A stretch of DNA of 64,000 nucleotides, taken from NCBI GenBank assembly GCA_030686995.1, contig CM060692.1:14861465-14925464 (forward strand), read 5' to 3'. The stretch comes from Artemisia argyi. Its lineage: Eukaryota; Streptophyta; Magnoliopsida; Asterales; Asteraceae. Position numbers and translations under genes: made by a program. Of this stretch, positions 33,214 to 43,398 are shown one piece after another. The notes under the pieces are model-generated. The model was not told the DNA's origin and did no database searches. It saw nothing but the letters and a program-made list of their open reading frames with translations. Each line of letters begins with the position of its first letter. Position 1 is the stretch's first letter.

Positions 33214-34514
33214 TGTTGACATAAATAATGTCTTAAAACATTGTTAGCATTATTAACAATGTCTCTATGTTTTGATAATTATAAAGCATAAACTCATTAA
33301 TCTAAAACTTATGACGTAAACAAGTTTTTAGTGCTTAATACTTGTCTTTGATTCCATATCACTTAAGGTATGAATAAACAAAGGGTTTATTACATTTCAT
33401 GATCAAAGGAAATTTCTCTAATCACTAGATTTTTTATAAAATGCATTAAACATCTTATATCTTTTACAAAATTATTTTTGGAATTAAAAGAATATGTTTA
33501 ATTCATTATAAATATTTGATTTCAAATTTCCAACCAAAAATGGCAAATTCTATCCAGAAAAATATTTCCCACTAAAAGACAAGAAAAACCAACGTTCTGA
33601 AGGGGCGGCCCCTTTAATTCCTTAGGCGGTCCCCTTAATCATTAAGGGGACCGGCCACTAATTAAGGGGACCGGCCACGCTCCAGAACAGTATTTTCCCC
33701 CCTATAAATACTGGTTCATCCCTCAGAATTTTCTCACCTTTTGCACTTTTAAACTTTCTGATCTAGATCCATATCTCTATTCTCTTATACTTTGATCATA
33801 AGTGTATAATTCTTTGTTTCAAAGTGATCCAAACTTCATCCTCTCAAGTGCAAGAGAAGAATACTTCTATCCCTCAAGACAAGAAGTATTACAACTTGTT
33901 GTGATCTCCATATCCAAGTTGTTGGTGCATCATCAAAGATCATTTACATTATTCTTTGTGAAGATTGTTGTGAATATTTGATTGTAGATAGTTGTGCTAG
34001 ATATAGATTGTGTGATTAGTTAGTAGCTTGGTGTGAAGAAGAAAAGTTAGGAACTAGATTGGTGTGAAGAAGATAGGTGTGGATTAGTTAGTTGTGAAGT
34101 AGATTGATTTGAAGAAGTTGTGTAGAAGTTGTGACTTAGGTGTGACGAAGTTGTGGTGTGAAAATTGGTGTGTAAATTGGTGTGTACGGTTTTCTCCGCC
34201 ATAAGGGATCTTGTTGATATAGTGAAGAAAACTCTCGAGTTAGGTGCTCGGGGAGTGGAGTAGGGCAAGGAAGGTGTCCTTGTAGCCGAACCACTATAAA
34301 TCTCTTGTCTCGCGGTTCAATCTTTTCATCTCTTACTTATTTCATTACTTATCATTGTTATATATTGTGTATTTTTAATTGTTTATATTGTACAAGACTT
34401 GAGATCACATATTATCGAATCTAAGTTTTTAAAAGCTAAGAAAACACTAAAACTATCTTCTATAACGAATTAAAAAGACGTAAAACTATTCAACCCCCCT
34501 TCTAGTTTTCCACA
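33214..34514 (+). repeat. 5' LTR of second SIRE-like element
   Basis: The 1301-bp LTR contains the hairpin cassette at 33594-33690 and a TATA box ctataaata at 33702-33710. It shares the terminal ctagttttccaca with the left SIRE element. Confidence 0.93.
33594..33710 (+). promoter_or_regulatory. LTR hairpin cassette and TATA box
   Basis: Outer arms (gttctgaag...ctccagaac) enclose GC-rich arms ggcggccc...gggaccggcc. At the centre is a perfect hairpin, ccccttaat-c-attaagggg. An extra 20-bp arm (attaaggggaccggccacta) is present here but not in the 3' LTR. The TATA box follows after 12 bases. The 3' LTR equivalent is 41149-41245. Confidence 0.7.
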
Positions 34515-34516
34515 AT

Positions 34517-34528
34517 TGGTATCAAGAA
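34517..34528 (+). other. Primer-binding site, initiator tRNA-Met type
   Basis: tggtatcaagaa begins two bases after the LTR and resembles the usual copia primer site. Confidence 0.7.
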
Positions 34529-34582
34529 CCACGTCTAGCAAGATTTTTAAAATATATTGTATTTTAATACTTGTAACGATCT

Positions 34583-35102
34583 ATGGAATCTGAAAAATAT
34601 TTAGAAGGGCAATCTATGCAAAGACCACCACTATTTGAAAGTGATAGATTTTTATATAGGAAAAATAGATTCGAAACATATGTGAAATCAAAAGATCTTG
34701 ACCTTTGGTGATTTTCCTCCTATTCAATATAATGTTGAAACTAAAATGAATGAAATTGTATCTTTCGAAGAACAAAATGATGATTTGAAAAAGAAGTTAG
34801 CAAAAAATAATGAGGCTAAAATGGTAATTTATAATGCGTTACCACGCAAAGAATATGAAAGAATTTTTATGTGTAAAACCGCCAAAGAAATTTAGGATTC
34901 TTTACTAATTACTCACCAAGGTAATAGCCAAGTCAAAGATAATAAAATAGATCTTCTTGTACAACAATATGAACAATTTACGATTCCGGAAGAGGAATCA
35001 ATTGATAATGCTTTTGCTAAGTTTAACACTATCATCACAAGTTTAAAAGCACTTGATGAGACATTTTCTAGTAAAAATTGTGTTAGGAAATTTCTTAGGG
35101 CA
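34583..35102 (+). pseudogene. gag: SIRE-like gag, N-terminal part, broken
   Basis: The ATG at 34583 begins MESEKYLEGQSMQRPPLFE. After about 42 codons a small deletion following DLDLW shifts the frame, and the frame continues GDFPPIQYN. A TAG at 34893-34895 replaces the Trp expected in AKEIWDSL. The chain then runs on in the same frame into the next feature. Sequence similarity to the gag at 11980-13572 is clear. Confidence 0.85.
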
Positions 35103-37664
35103 TTGCATCCAAAATGGCGAGCTAAGGTCACGGCAATTGAAGAATCAAAGAACTTGATGACGTTATCACTAGATGAACTAATTGGCAACGTGAAGGTACA
35201 TGAAGAAATCATAAGAAGAGATTCGGAAACGGTCAAAGTCAAGAAAGAACAAACCAAATTCATTGCTCTAAAAGCCAAAAAGGAACCTAGTGATGATGAT
35301 GATTCAAGTGACGAAAGTGAAGACGAAGAATATGCAATGGCCGTAAGAGAATTCAAGAAGTTCTTCAAGAGACGAGGAAGATTCACTAGATCATTACGAG
35401 ACGAAAGAAAAGCATTCCAAAGGAATAGAAGTGACAACTACGGGAAAAGAAAGTGCTTTAGATGTGGAAGTCCAAATCATCTCATTGGCGAATGTCTAAA
35501 GCCACCGGGTTATGAAAATCAAGGTGCTTTTGTTAGTGGAACATGGAGTGATAGTGACAAAGAAGAAGTTGAAAAGCCAAGAGACGAAAGGTGTTTCATG
35601 GCAAAAGAAACCGACGAAATATGTTTAGGAATTGACTTGGAACCTAATGAATGGATCAAAGATAGTGGATGTTCGAGGCACATGACGGGGAACCGCAAGC
35701 TATTCTCTACATACAAGGCATACAATGGAGGTAACGTTATTTTTGGTAGTGACTTACGTGGAAAAATCATTGGCAAAGGTATGATTTCTCAAGACTCTCT
35801 TATTATTGAAAATGTAGAGCATGTAGATAATTTAACATATAACTTGCTTAGTGTAGGACAAATATATAATAAATGTAGAGTCACATTTACTGAAGAGGAT
35901 AGCAAAATAGTTAAGAATGGAAAAATTATAGGTAGAGGAATTAGGAAAGGTGGCATATATGTTATGAAACTAGGAAACAAACCTGAGGATAGGATATGCC
36001 TAACGACCCTAGATGAAAACTCTACATTGTGGCATAGGAGATTAGGACATGCTAACATGCAACAAATACAATCTTTGGCCTCTAAGGAATTAGTTAGAAA
36101 TTTGCCTAATCTAAAATATGACAAGCATTTTTGTGATGCATGTGAAATTGGAAAACAAGCTCATGCTAGTCACAAAGCTAAGAATATAGTATCCACTACT
36201 AGGTGCCTAGAATTATTACATGTGGATCTTTTTGGTCCATCCGCTGTGCGGAGCTATGGAGGAAACAAATATACCTTAGTAATAGTAGATGACTACTCAC
36301 GATACACGTGGACTAGGTTTTTAAGTGACAAAACCCAAGCCTTTGAAAAATTCGAAATATTTAGTAAAATGATTCAAAATAAATTAGGATGCTCAATAGT
36401 TGCCATTAGGACGGACCATGGTAGGGAATTTGATAACGAAGTACAATTCGGAAAATATTGTGAGTTAAATGGAATATCTCACAATTTCTCCGCTCCTCGT
36501 ACTCCTCAATCAAATGGCGTAGTAGAAAGAAAAAATAGGTCACTACAAGAAATGCGTAGAACTATGTTAAATGAACAATCCATCCTACAAAAATTTTGGT
36601 GTCACGCCGTAGATACATCAACTTATATTTTAAATAGGGTATCAATTAGAAGAATTCTAGGAAAAACTCCTTATGAGTTATTAAGAGGTAGAAAACCAAA
36701 CTTAAGCTACTTTAGGGTATTTGGAAGTAAATGCTATATTTTAAACACTAAGGATTACCTCACTAAGTTTGATCCAAAATCATATGAAGGAATATTTTTA
36801 GGATACTCACAAAATAGCAAAGCATATATAATACTTAACAAACACTCCATGAAAGTAGAGGAATCACTAAATGTAACATTTGATGAAACACCACCACCTC
36901 CTAAAACATTACCTTTAGAAGATGATGATTTAGTCGAAGATGAAGCTATTGAGGTTAGTAAAACAAAACTCATAGGAAATGATAATGAAGACATTCACTT
37001 AGAAAATAACGAAACTGTTAATATTAAAGAATCTAGATCACATCCATTAGATAATATAATAGGACATCTTAACCAAAGAACCCTTAGGTCACAAGCCCAA
37101 GATAAAAACAATTTCTTTTGTTTCCTCTCAGCAATAGAACCTAAGAATATTAGCGAGGCTTTAAAGGATGAAAGTTGGGTTATAGCTATGCAAGAAGAAT
37201 TAAATCAATTTAAGGCAAATGATGTTTGGGAATTAGTCCCAAATCCAAAGAATATGACCATCATAGGAACCAAATGGGTATATAGGAATAAGTTAGACGA
37301 GAATGGAATAGTTACTAGGAATAAAGCTAGGTTAGTTGCCCAAGGTTATAATCAACAAGAAGGAATTGATTATGACGAAACTTATGCCCCCGTAGCTAGA
37401 CTAGAATCGATTAGGATATTACTTGCCTATGCTTGCGCCCTAGATTTTAAGTTATTCCAAATGGACGTGAAAAGTGCATTCCTTAACGGTTTTATCAATG
37501 AGGAGGTATATGTGGCACAACCTCCAGGATTCATTGACTTCGCAAAACCTGATTATGTTTATAAGTTAAAGAAAGCTTTGTATAGACTCAAACAAGCTCC
37601 CAAAGCTTGGTATGATCGATTAAAAGTTTTCTTATTAAACATGATTATTCCATGGGCATGGTAG
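35103..37664 (+). CDS. pol: Copia gag C-terminus, protease, integrase and RT N-terminus
   Basis: One open frame of 853 codons; the first codons are inside gag, so it has no true start here. An intact zinc knuckle [14 protein letters not shown] (about residue 117) is followed after a short linker by the protease motif [12 protein letters not shown] (about 185). The left SIRE element has a long coiled coil in this linker, absent here. Integrase has [12 protein letters not shown], and the Asp, Asp and Glu of [15 protein letters not shown] and VVERKN. RT begins near residue 690 with [12 protein letters not shown]. The frame breaks near 37640 inside RT by a one-base loss. Gag and pol share one frame without a stop between them. 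Confidence 0.9.
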   Translation: MHPKWRAKVTAIEESKNLMTLSLDELIGNVKVHEEIIRRDSETVKVKKEQTKFIALKAKKEPSDDDDSSDESEDEEYAMAVREFKKFFKRRGRFTRSLRDERKAFQRNRSDNYGKRKCFRCGSPNHLIGECLKPPGYENQGAFVSGTWSDSDKEEVEKPRDERCFMAKETDEICLGIDLEPNEWIKDSGCSRHMTGNRKLFSTYKAYNGGNVIFGSDLRGKIIGKGMISQDSLIIENVEHVDNLTYNLLSVGQIYNKCRVTFTEEDSKIVKNGKIIGRGIRKGGIYVMKLGNKPEDRICLTTLDENSTLWHRRLGHANMQQIQSLASKELVRNLPNLKYDKHFCDACEIGKQAHASHKAKNIVSTTRCLELLHVDLFGPSAVRSYGGNKYTLVIVDDYSRYTWTRFLSDKTQAFEKFEIFSKMIQNKLGCSIVAIRTDHGREFDNEVQFGKYCELNGISHNFSAPRTPQSNGVVERKNRSLQEMRRTMLNEQSILQKFWCHAVDTSTYILNRVSIRRILGKTPYELLRGRKPNLSYFRVFGSKCYILNTKDYLTKFDPKSYEGIFLGYSQNSKAYIILNKHSMKVEESLNVTFDETPPPPKTLPLEDDDLVEDEAIEVSKTKLIGNDNEDIHLENNETVNIKESRSHPLDNIIGHLNQRTLRSQAQDKNNFFCFLSAIEPKNISEALKDESWVIAMQEELNQFKANDVWELVPNPKNMTIIGTKWVYRNKLDENGIVTRNKARLVAQGYNQQEGIDYDETYAPVARLESIRILLAYACALDFKLFQMDVKSAFLNGFINEEVYVAQPPGFIDFAKPDYVYKLKKALYRLKQAPKAWYDRLKVFLLNMIIPWAW

Positions 37665-38638
37665 ATAACACTCTTTTCACTAAAAGGAAAGACCCAAATC
37701 TCATCATTGTCCAAATATATGTTGATGACATTATATTTGGATCGACTTGTCAAGACATGTGTGATGAATTTGCCAAAATCATGCATGATGAGTATGATGG
37801 GTGAACTTAACTTCTTCCTAGGATTACAAATAAAACAATTAGAAGACGGAATATTTTTTAACCAATCTAAGTACATTAAGGAAATGCTTAAGAAATTTGG
37901 CCTAGAAGACTCAAAACCCATGAAAACTCCCATGTCTACGGAGGTAAAGCTCACAAAGGACGATGAAGGTGAGTCCGTAGATAACACCAAGTATAGAGGA
38001 ATGATAGGTAGTTTACTATACTTGACGACAAGTAGACCCGACATCATGTTTAGTGTCTGCCTTTGTGCCCGTTTTCAAGAGGATCCCAAAACCTCTCACC
38101 TAGAAGCGGTTAAGCGTATCTTCCGATACGTTAAAGGCACTATACACTTAGGATTATGGTATCCTAAGGGATCCGGCATAGAAATCATCGTCTATGCGGA
38201 TTCGGATCATGCGGGAGACTACGTAGATAGAAAGAGCACTAGCGGTATTTGCACGTTTATGGGATGTTGTCTAAGAAGCAAACCGCTCTTGCTATTTCTA
38301 CCACCGAAGCCGAATATGTAAGCGCCGGAAAGGCATGTCAACAAGCACTATGGATGAAACAAGCTCTCGTAGACTATGGCATTAGGTTAGAAAATGTCCC
38401 CATTATGTGCGATAACAAAGGTGTGATAGATTTAAGTAAAAATCCGGTACAACACTCTAGGACTAAACACATAGAAATACGTCACCATTTTCTTAGGGAT
38501 AATGTACAAAAAGGAAATATATCTATAGAAAAGGTTGCATCGGAAGACAACATTGCGGATATATTCACAAAATCCCTTAAGCGTGAATTATTCAACCACT
38601 TGCGTTTAGGATTAGGAATGATGGAACAAGTTGACTAA
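37665..38638 (+). pseudogene. Copia RT C-terminal half and RNase H, frameshifted
   Basis: RT continues in three frames: [12 protein letters not shown] and YVDDIIFGS in one, then a loss near 37790 moves to [13 protein letters not shown] in a second. The RNase H Asp is in [12 protein letters not shown] short deletion near 38270 removes the TSWF-like part and shifts to a third frame with [15 protein letters not shown] (Glu) and [10 protein letters not shown]. Homology ends at the stop at 38636-38638. Confidence 0.88.
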
Positions 38639-39377
38639 ATTATATTGAATTAATACAAATTTACACTTGCATAAAATTTATTTTTCTTTTCCATTTTATC
38701 TTTTCTGAGTCTAGGAATCTATTTCGCACAAAACTAAAGATTGAGAAGAATTATTTTCTTTGCATAAACCTTTTTGTAAAACTCAATCAATTTTCTTTAA
38801 AAATTATTCTCACAATCTAGGAATCACATGAAGATCATTTTCCTTGCATTGTTGACTAATTCTAAAAACATTGTCTTTCAAAATCATGCACAAACTCTCA
38901 CATAAATTGTCAAGGTATATAATCTAATATATGTCTTTGACGTTCATGATCGAGCAAAAATTGAATCAAGGAGATCATTTGGATTGTTTCTTAGGATCGT
39001 TATTTCTTTTTGCATCTAGGAGTCGAAACAATCACAACTCCACATTTGTTGCATATAGACACTCACTAGGACAAATTCACTAATAATGGTGTCATCTTAA
39101 TCCATCACTAGCTTTTCACTCACTAATTACATTTGCCTTTAATATAAGATAGGTGCCTTAGGAAGTTTAAGTGATATTGCCCTTACTTACCTCCCCTTGT
39201 TTATTATGTGTTGATTAATTGCTCTTTTGCCTATGTGTTATTGCATGCATGCTATATCTTGATTAGATTAGATTCTATATTTCCTAAGGGAATTGAACTT
39301 GCTTGAACTCTAATCCAAACACACAACCTTTCTGCAAATTTTCTGCCAAAAACCCAATTCTGGCAACCTGGAAATCA

Positions 39378-39601
39378 CCAGATGGGCGGCCCCCTTAATT
39401 TTGTAAGGCGGCCCCCTTAATCATTAAGGGGACCGCCCCCTAATTAAGGGGACCGGCCATCTGATGGTCGGGTTTACAGAATCTTTTCTGCTTTTTAGCC
39501 CATTTCAACCTACATTTCCAAATTTTCACCAACACATTTTGTCCTAATCTCCCAAACAAACTTTATCCATCCATAAACACACAAATCTTGCACTATAAAT
39601 A
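39378..39601 (+). promoter_or_regulatory. Internal hairpin cassette and TATA box before the extra ORF
   Basis: At 39378-39474 the outer arms accagatgg and ccatctgatggt pair. They enclose ggcggccccc...gggaccgccccc and the same ccccttaat-c-attaagggg core found in the LTR. The core is shared with the LTR, but the outer stem sequence is different. A TATA box ctataaata is at 39593-39601, 35 bp before the ATG of the extra ORF. Confidence 0.6.
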
Positions 39602-39635
39602 CCCCCAATCCTCAAAACTCTTCACTCATCCCTTC

Positions 39636-40340
39636 ATGGCTTCTCCAAACAAACCCAAACCAAAAGCCTCAAGGCTTGCAAAAATGACGGAAAAACCCGT
39701 TTGGCGAAGAAAAAGCCCTCGAAACAAATCCATCATAACATATGAAGTTGGAAGTCATTCAACACCACCAACCTCTGACTTCCCAAACTTTCCACCAAAT
39801 CCACAAGGACATTCATTTGATCCTACTTACAAACCATACAACATTGGCCAAACATCTTCCTTCTTGCCAAATCACTCACCTCATCCTCCAATCACTTGTA
39901 ATGATCCATACAAGTTTGATCAACCATCCCACTACAACTCCATCTACACAAACCCAATTCATCCATATCAACACAATGACTTTCTCCACATTACCACGGA
40001 AAAGCAAAACTTCCGTGATGAAATATCACAAATCCATGATCTTCGTGATCTAAATGCCATGCATCTTGCACAACGCAACAAAGGGCAACCTCCATCATCA
40101 CCCTACAACAATTGCCTTCCTCACTCTCTCAACTTGGATCAAGTTACAAACCACACTCACTATTGCCCTTGTTGCATCTTTCTCCAAAAACAAATCCTTT
40201 ACTTGAGTGAAGATATTTCTTGGATTAAATATCTACTCACGCGATCTCATCCCATTCCACCCCTAACACGATACAAGATCGTAAGGGCCACCTCTTCCGC
40301 TCCATACCCCACTCCATATCCTTCTCCATCTAACAACTAA
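39636..40340 (+). CDS. Proline-rich extra ORF after pol
   Basis: The ORF has 234 codons from ATG 39636, chosen because it lies 35 bp after a TATA box; an upstream in-frame ATG at 39588 would fall before the TATA box. The product starts basic (Lys/Arg-rich, residues 1-35), then is rich in Pro, His, Asn and Ser. A CPCC cluster sits near residue 187 and a hydrophobic/aromatic helix near 195-210. No membrane span or signal peptide is evident. It takes the position of the extra ORF of SIRE elements but is not obviously related to the one in the left SIRE element. Function unknown. Confidence 0.6.
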   Translation: MASPNKPKPKASRLAKMTEKPVWRRKSPRNKSIITYEVGSHSTPPTSDFPNFPPNPQGHSFDPTYKPYNIGQTSSFLPNHSPHPPITCNDPYKFDQPSHYNSIYTNPIHPYQHNDFLHITTEKQNFRDEISQIHDLRDLNAMHLAQRNKGQPPSSPYNNCLPHSLNLDQVTNHTHYCPCCIFLQKQILYLSEDISWIKYLLTRSHPIPPLTRYKIVRATSSAPYPTPYPSPSNN

Positions 40341-40618
40341 GCTTTATGCTTATGTTATCCTTCAAGCAAATAAATCTATCAACCATGAGTTGCAAGCAAG
40401 TCCAAGTGTTCCTTCTAGGCAATATAGGACTATGTCTTTTCTTTTTTTTATTATGATTAATATGCCTTAAGCATATTAAATGTTGTAATGCTTTCTATGA
40501 TGCTTGAATGAATCTATTTTTTTTTTTTTTTTTTGCTTTGCATGTATATGTGCCTTGTTCTCTTCTAATATTTTGTGTAGCCAAGATTTCCAAAACTCAT
40601 TCCCTTGGTGCTCTCAAA

Positions 40619-40768
40619 TGAGGGGGAGTACACATCAAGGGGGAGCTTTAACCTTTTTGATTTTACAAAAAGGGGGAGAAGAGAATGTTAAACTCTAAAT
40701 TCTTGTCTAAAAATTATTTTTTAGGCCTAATGAGTTTAAGGTTTTGTAATCATCAAAAAGGGGGAGAT
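40619..40768 (+). other. Repeated polypurine tracts and final PPT
   Basis: Purine tracts agggggag, aagggggag and aaaaagggggagaag occur at 40621, 40637 and 40669. The last one, aaaaagggggagat (40755-40768), abuts the 3' LTR. Confidence 0.75.
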
Positions 40769-42049
40769 TGTTGACATAAATAATGTCTTAAAACATTGTT
40801 AGCATTATTAACAATGTCTCTATGTTTTGATAATTACAAAGCATAAACTCATTAATCTAAAACTTATGACGTAAACAAGTTTTTAGTGCTTAATACTTAT
40901 TTTTGATTCCATATCACTTAAGGTATGAATAAACAAAGGGTTTATTATATTTCATGATCAAAGGAAATTTCTCTAATCACTAGATTTTTTATAAAATGCA
41001 TTAAACATCTTATATCTTTTACAAAATTATTTTTGGAATTAAAAGAATATGTTTAATTCATTATAAATATTTGATTTCAAATTTCCAACCAAAAATGGCA
41101 AATTTTATCCAGAAAAATATTCCCCACTAAAAGACAAGAAAAACCAACGTTCTGAAGGGGCGGCCCCCTTAATTTCTTAGGCGGTCCCCTTAATCATTAA
41201 GGGGACCGGCCACGCTCCAGAACAGTATTTTCCCCCCTATAAATACTGGTTCATCCCTCAGAATTTTCTCACCTTTTGCACTTCTAAACTTTCTGATCTA
41301 GATCCATATCTCTATTCTCTTATCCTTTGATCATAAGTGTATAATTCTTTGTTTCAAAGTGATCCAAACTTCATCCTCTCAAGTGCAAGAGAAGAATACT
41401 TCTATCCCTCAAGACAAGAAGTATTACAACTTGTTGTGATCTCCACATCCAAGTTGTTGGTGCATCATCAAAGATCATTTACATTATTCTTTGTGAAGAT
41501 TGTTATGAATATTTGATTGTAGATAGTTGTGCTAGATATAGATTATGTGATTAGTTAGTAGCTTGGTGTGAAGAAGAAAAGTTAGGAACTAGATTGGTGT
41601 GAAGAAGATAGGTGTGGAGTAGTTAGTTGTGAAGTAGATTGATTTGAAGAAGTTGTGTAGAAGTTGTGACTTAGGTGTGACGAAGTTGTGGTGTGAAAAT
41701 TGGTGTATAAATTGGTGTGTACGGTTTTCTCCGCCATAAGGGAGCTTGTTGATATAGTGAAGAAAACTCTCGAGTTAGGTGCTCGGGGAGTGGAGTAGGG
41801 CAAGGAAGGTGTCCTTGTAACCGAACCACTATAAATATCTTGTCTCGCGGTTTGATCTTTTCATCTCTTACTTATTTCATTACTTATCATTGTTATATAT
41901 TGTGTATTGTTAATTGTTTATATTGTACAAGACTTGAGATCACATATTATCGAATCTAAGTTTTTAAAAGCTAAGAAAACACTAAAACTATCTTCTATAA
42001 CGAATTAAAAAGACGTAAAAATATTCAACCCCTCTTCTAGTTTTCCACA
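40769..42049 (+). repeat. 3' LTR of second SIRE-like element
   Basis: The 1281-bp partner of 33214-34514 lacks the extra 20-bp hairpin arm of the 5' LTR. The right duplication aattt follows at 42050-42054. Confidence 0.93.
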
Positions 42050-42620
42050 AATTTGATTATAAGGATGTTGGTTGTGTTGTTTTACTGAAACACAACCCGA
42101 TTTGCCCGGAAACTGAGTTTATTTTTAGTGAAGTTAGATTCATGAAAGTGATATGTTATTGTTAAAAAATTGCATTGTAATCTTGCGTAGCTAACAAGCT
42201 TAACGATTGTTGTTATCATCAGAATTGATTGACTTGTATATTGAATATTATTTTTTAAACCTTTATGTGAAAATAGTACTACATTTGATCTATTTGTTTG
42301 CCATACATTTTTACTTGATGTTATCGCACGAACATAATTCCTACAACCAACGTATTCAATGCCTACAACCAACATGATTCTTTCAGAGCCACGAGCTCCA
42401 ACAAATCTTGAACTACAATGTCACTAATAACATATCTATCTCGTCTCTTGCTGTTGTGAAAATCTCCATGATAAGAAGTTGCCCTCTCGTATAGCCTTGG
42501 ACAAAGAAATCTGACCGTTACAGAAAACATGGGGCTTATGCGGTTGGATAGCTACTAGCTTTTCAAAAAGTAATAAATCGGTTGGTTTGAGGATGAATTA
42601 CTCGGTCATGTATATACATC

Positions 42621-42709
<89 letters not shown>

Positions 42710-42869
42710 TGATCATGAATATGAGAAGATTAAATAGTCGCATATGGCAATGAAACTTTATGTGAATATAATGGTGCGTTGCGAGTGATTATGGATGAAG
42801 TACTTCATGGAGGATCTTTGATTCTTATTATCATAGAAGACTTATAAATAAACAGATTGTAATGAGCAC
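42050..42869. other. Flanking DNA between copia and Tat element
   Basis: AT-rich DNA without a credible gene, holding a (TA)n run (42625-42707). It is the continuation of 32269-33213 after the copia insertion. Confidence 0.6.
42625..42707. repeat. (TA)n microsatellite, about 83 bp
   Basis: An uninterrupted TA run. Confidence 0.98.
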
Positions 42870-43362
42870 TGATGACGTATAGCCTATATCTGGGCCACAA
42901 GCCCAAATGATAGACATTACTCACACCCAAGCCCACCATGAGTGGGCTACCATGGCAATGGTACGGGCCGCAGTATTAATACTTTGGGCTTACGAAGCTC
43001 AATGCCCAATCCAACCCACCGGGTACACGATAAGGATTATCTATTCATGGAATAGATATCCTTACCTCGGATAAGCACCACGCGTGCGAAGAGTAAGGAG
43101 CAAGAAACACGGTTTCTTAGCCCCTATATATAGAATCATACGATTCTCATTCAAGGTACGATATACAAAACCCTAACTCTTTAAGAGAACCCTAAATCGA
43201 TTACTTACTCTCACGCCGGAGTCTAATCGGGGGAGACAATCCCTCGATAAGCCTAACGGTGTTGTTTTATTTTCTTAGTACGCAGGTAACAAAGTGCTAA
43301 GAAGCGAATTGGTACGAGAGCAAGAGCCCAATAACCAGGTACGCCCAACTTTTGTATCAACA
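42870..43362 (+). repeat. 5' LTR of Tat element
   Basis: It starts tgatgacgta and ends tatcaaca. A TATA-like ctatatata is near 43123. A perfect 7-bp stem (agcccac...gtgggct) lies near 42929-42947. Confidence 0.95.
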
Positions 43363-43364
43363 AG

Positions 43365-43382
43365 TGGCGCCATCCGTGGGAC
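43365..43382 (+). other. Primer-binding site
   Basis: tggcgccatccgtgggac begins two bases after the LTR. It is of the tggcgcc type used by Tat/Ogre elements, probably tRNA-Arg (recalled, not aligned). Confidence 0.65.
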
Positions 43383-43398
43383 CCTACTAAGAACTAGA

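Larger units (their letters stand above)
33214..42049 (+). mobile_element. Second SIRE-like Ty1/copia retrotransposon, complete ends
   Basis: LTRs of 1301 and 1281 bp, both starting tgttgaca and ending ttttccaca, flank a primer site, broken gag-pol, an extra proline-rich ORF with its own TATA box, and a polypurine tract. A 5-bp duplication aattt frames it. I see roughly 25 substitutions between LTRs, plus a 20-bp difference in the hairpin cassette. Gag and pol carry at least two frameshifts and a stop, two further frame changes in RT and a deletion in RNase H, so this copy is not autonomous. Confidence 0.92.

Noticed and set aside
33026..33247. 73-codon ORF next to the second copia
   Set aside because: Its end lies in the LTR, and after removal of the element the frame stops soon; no similarity is recognised.
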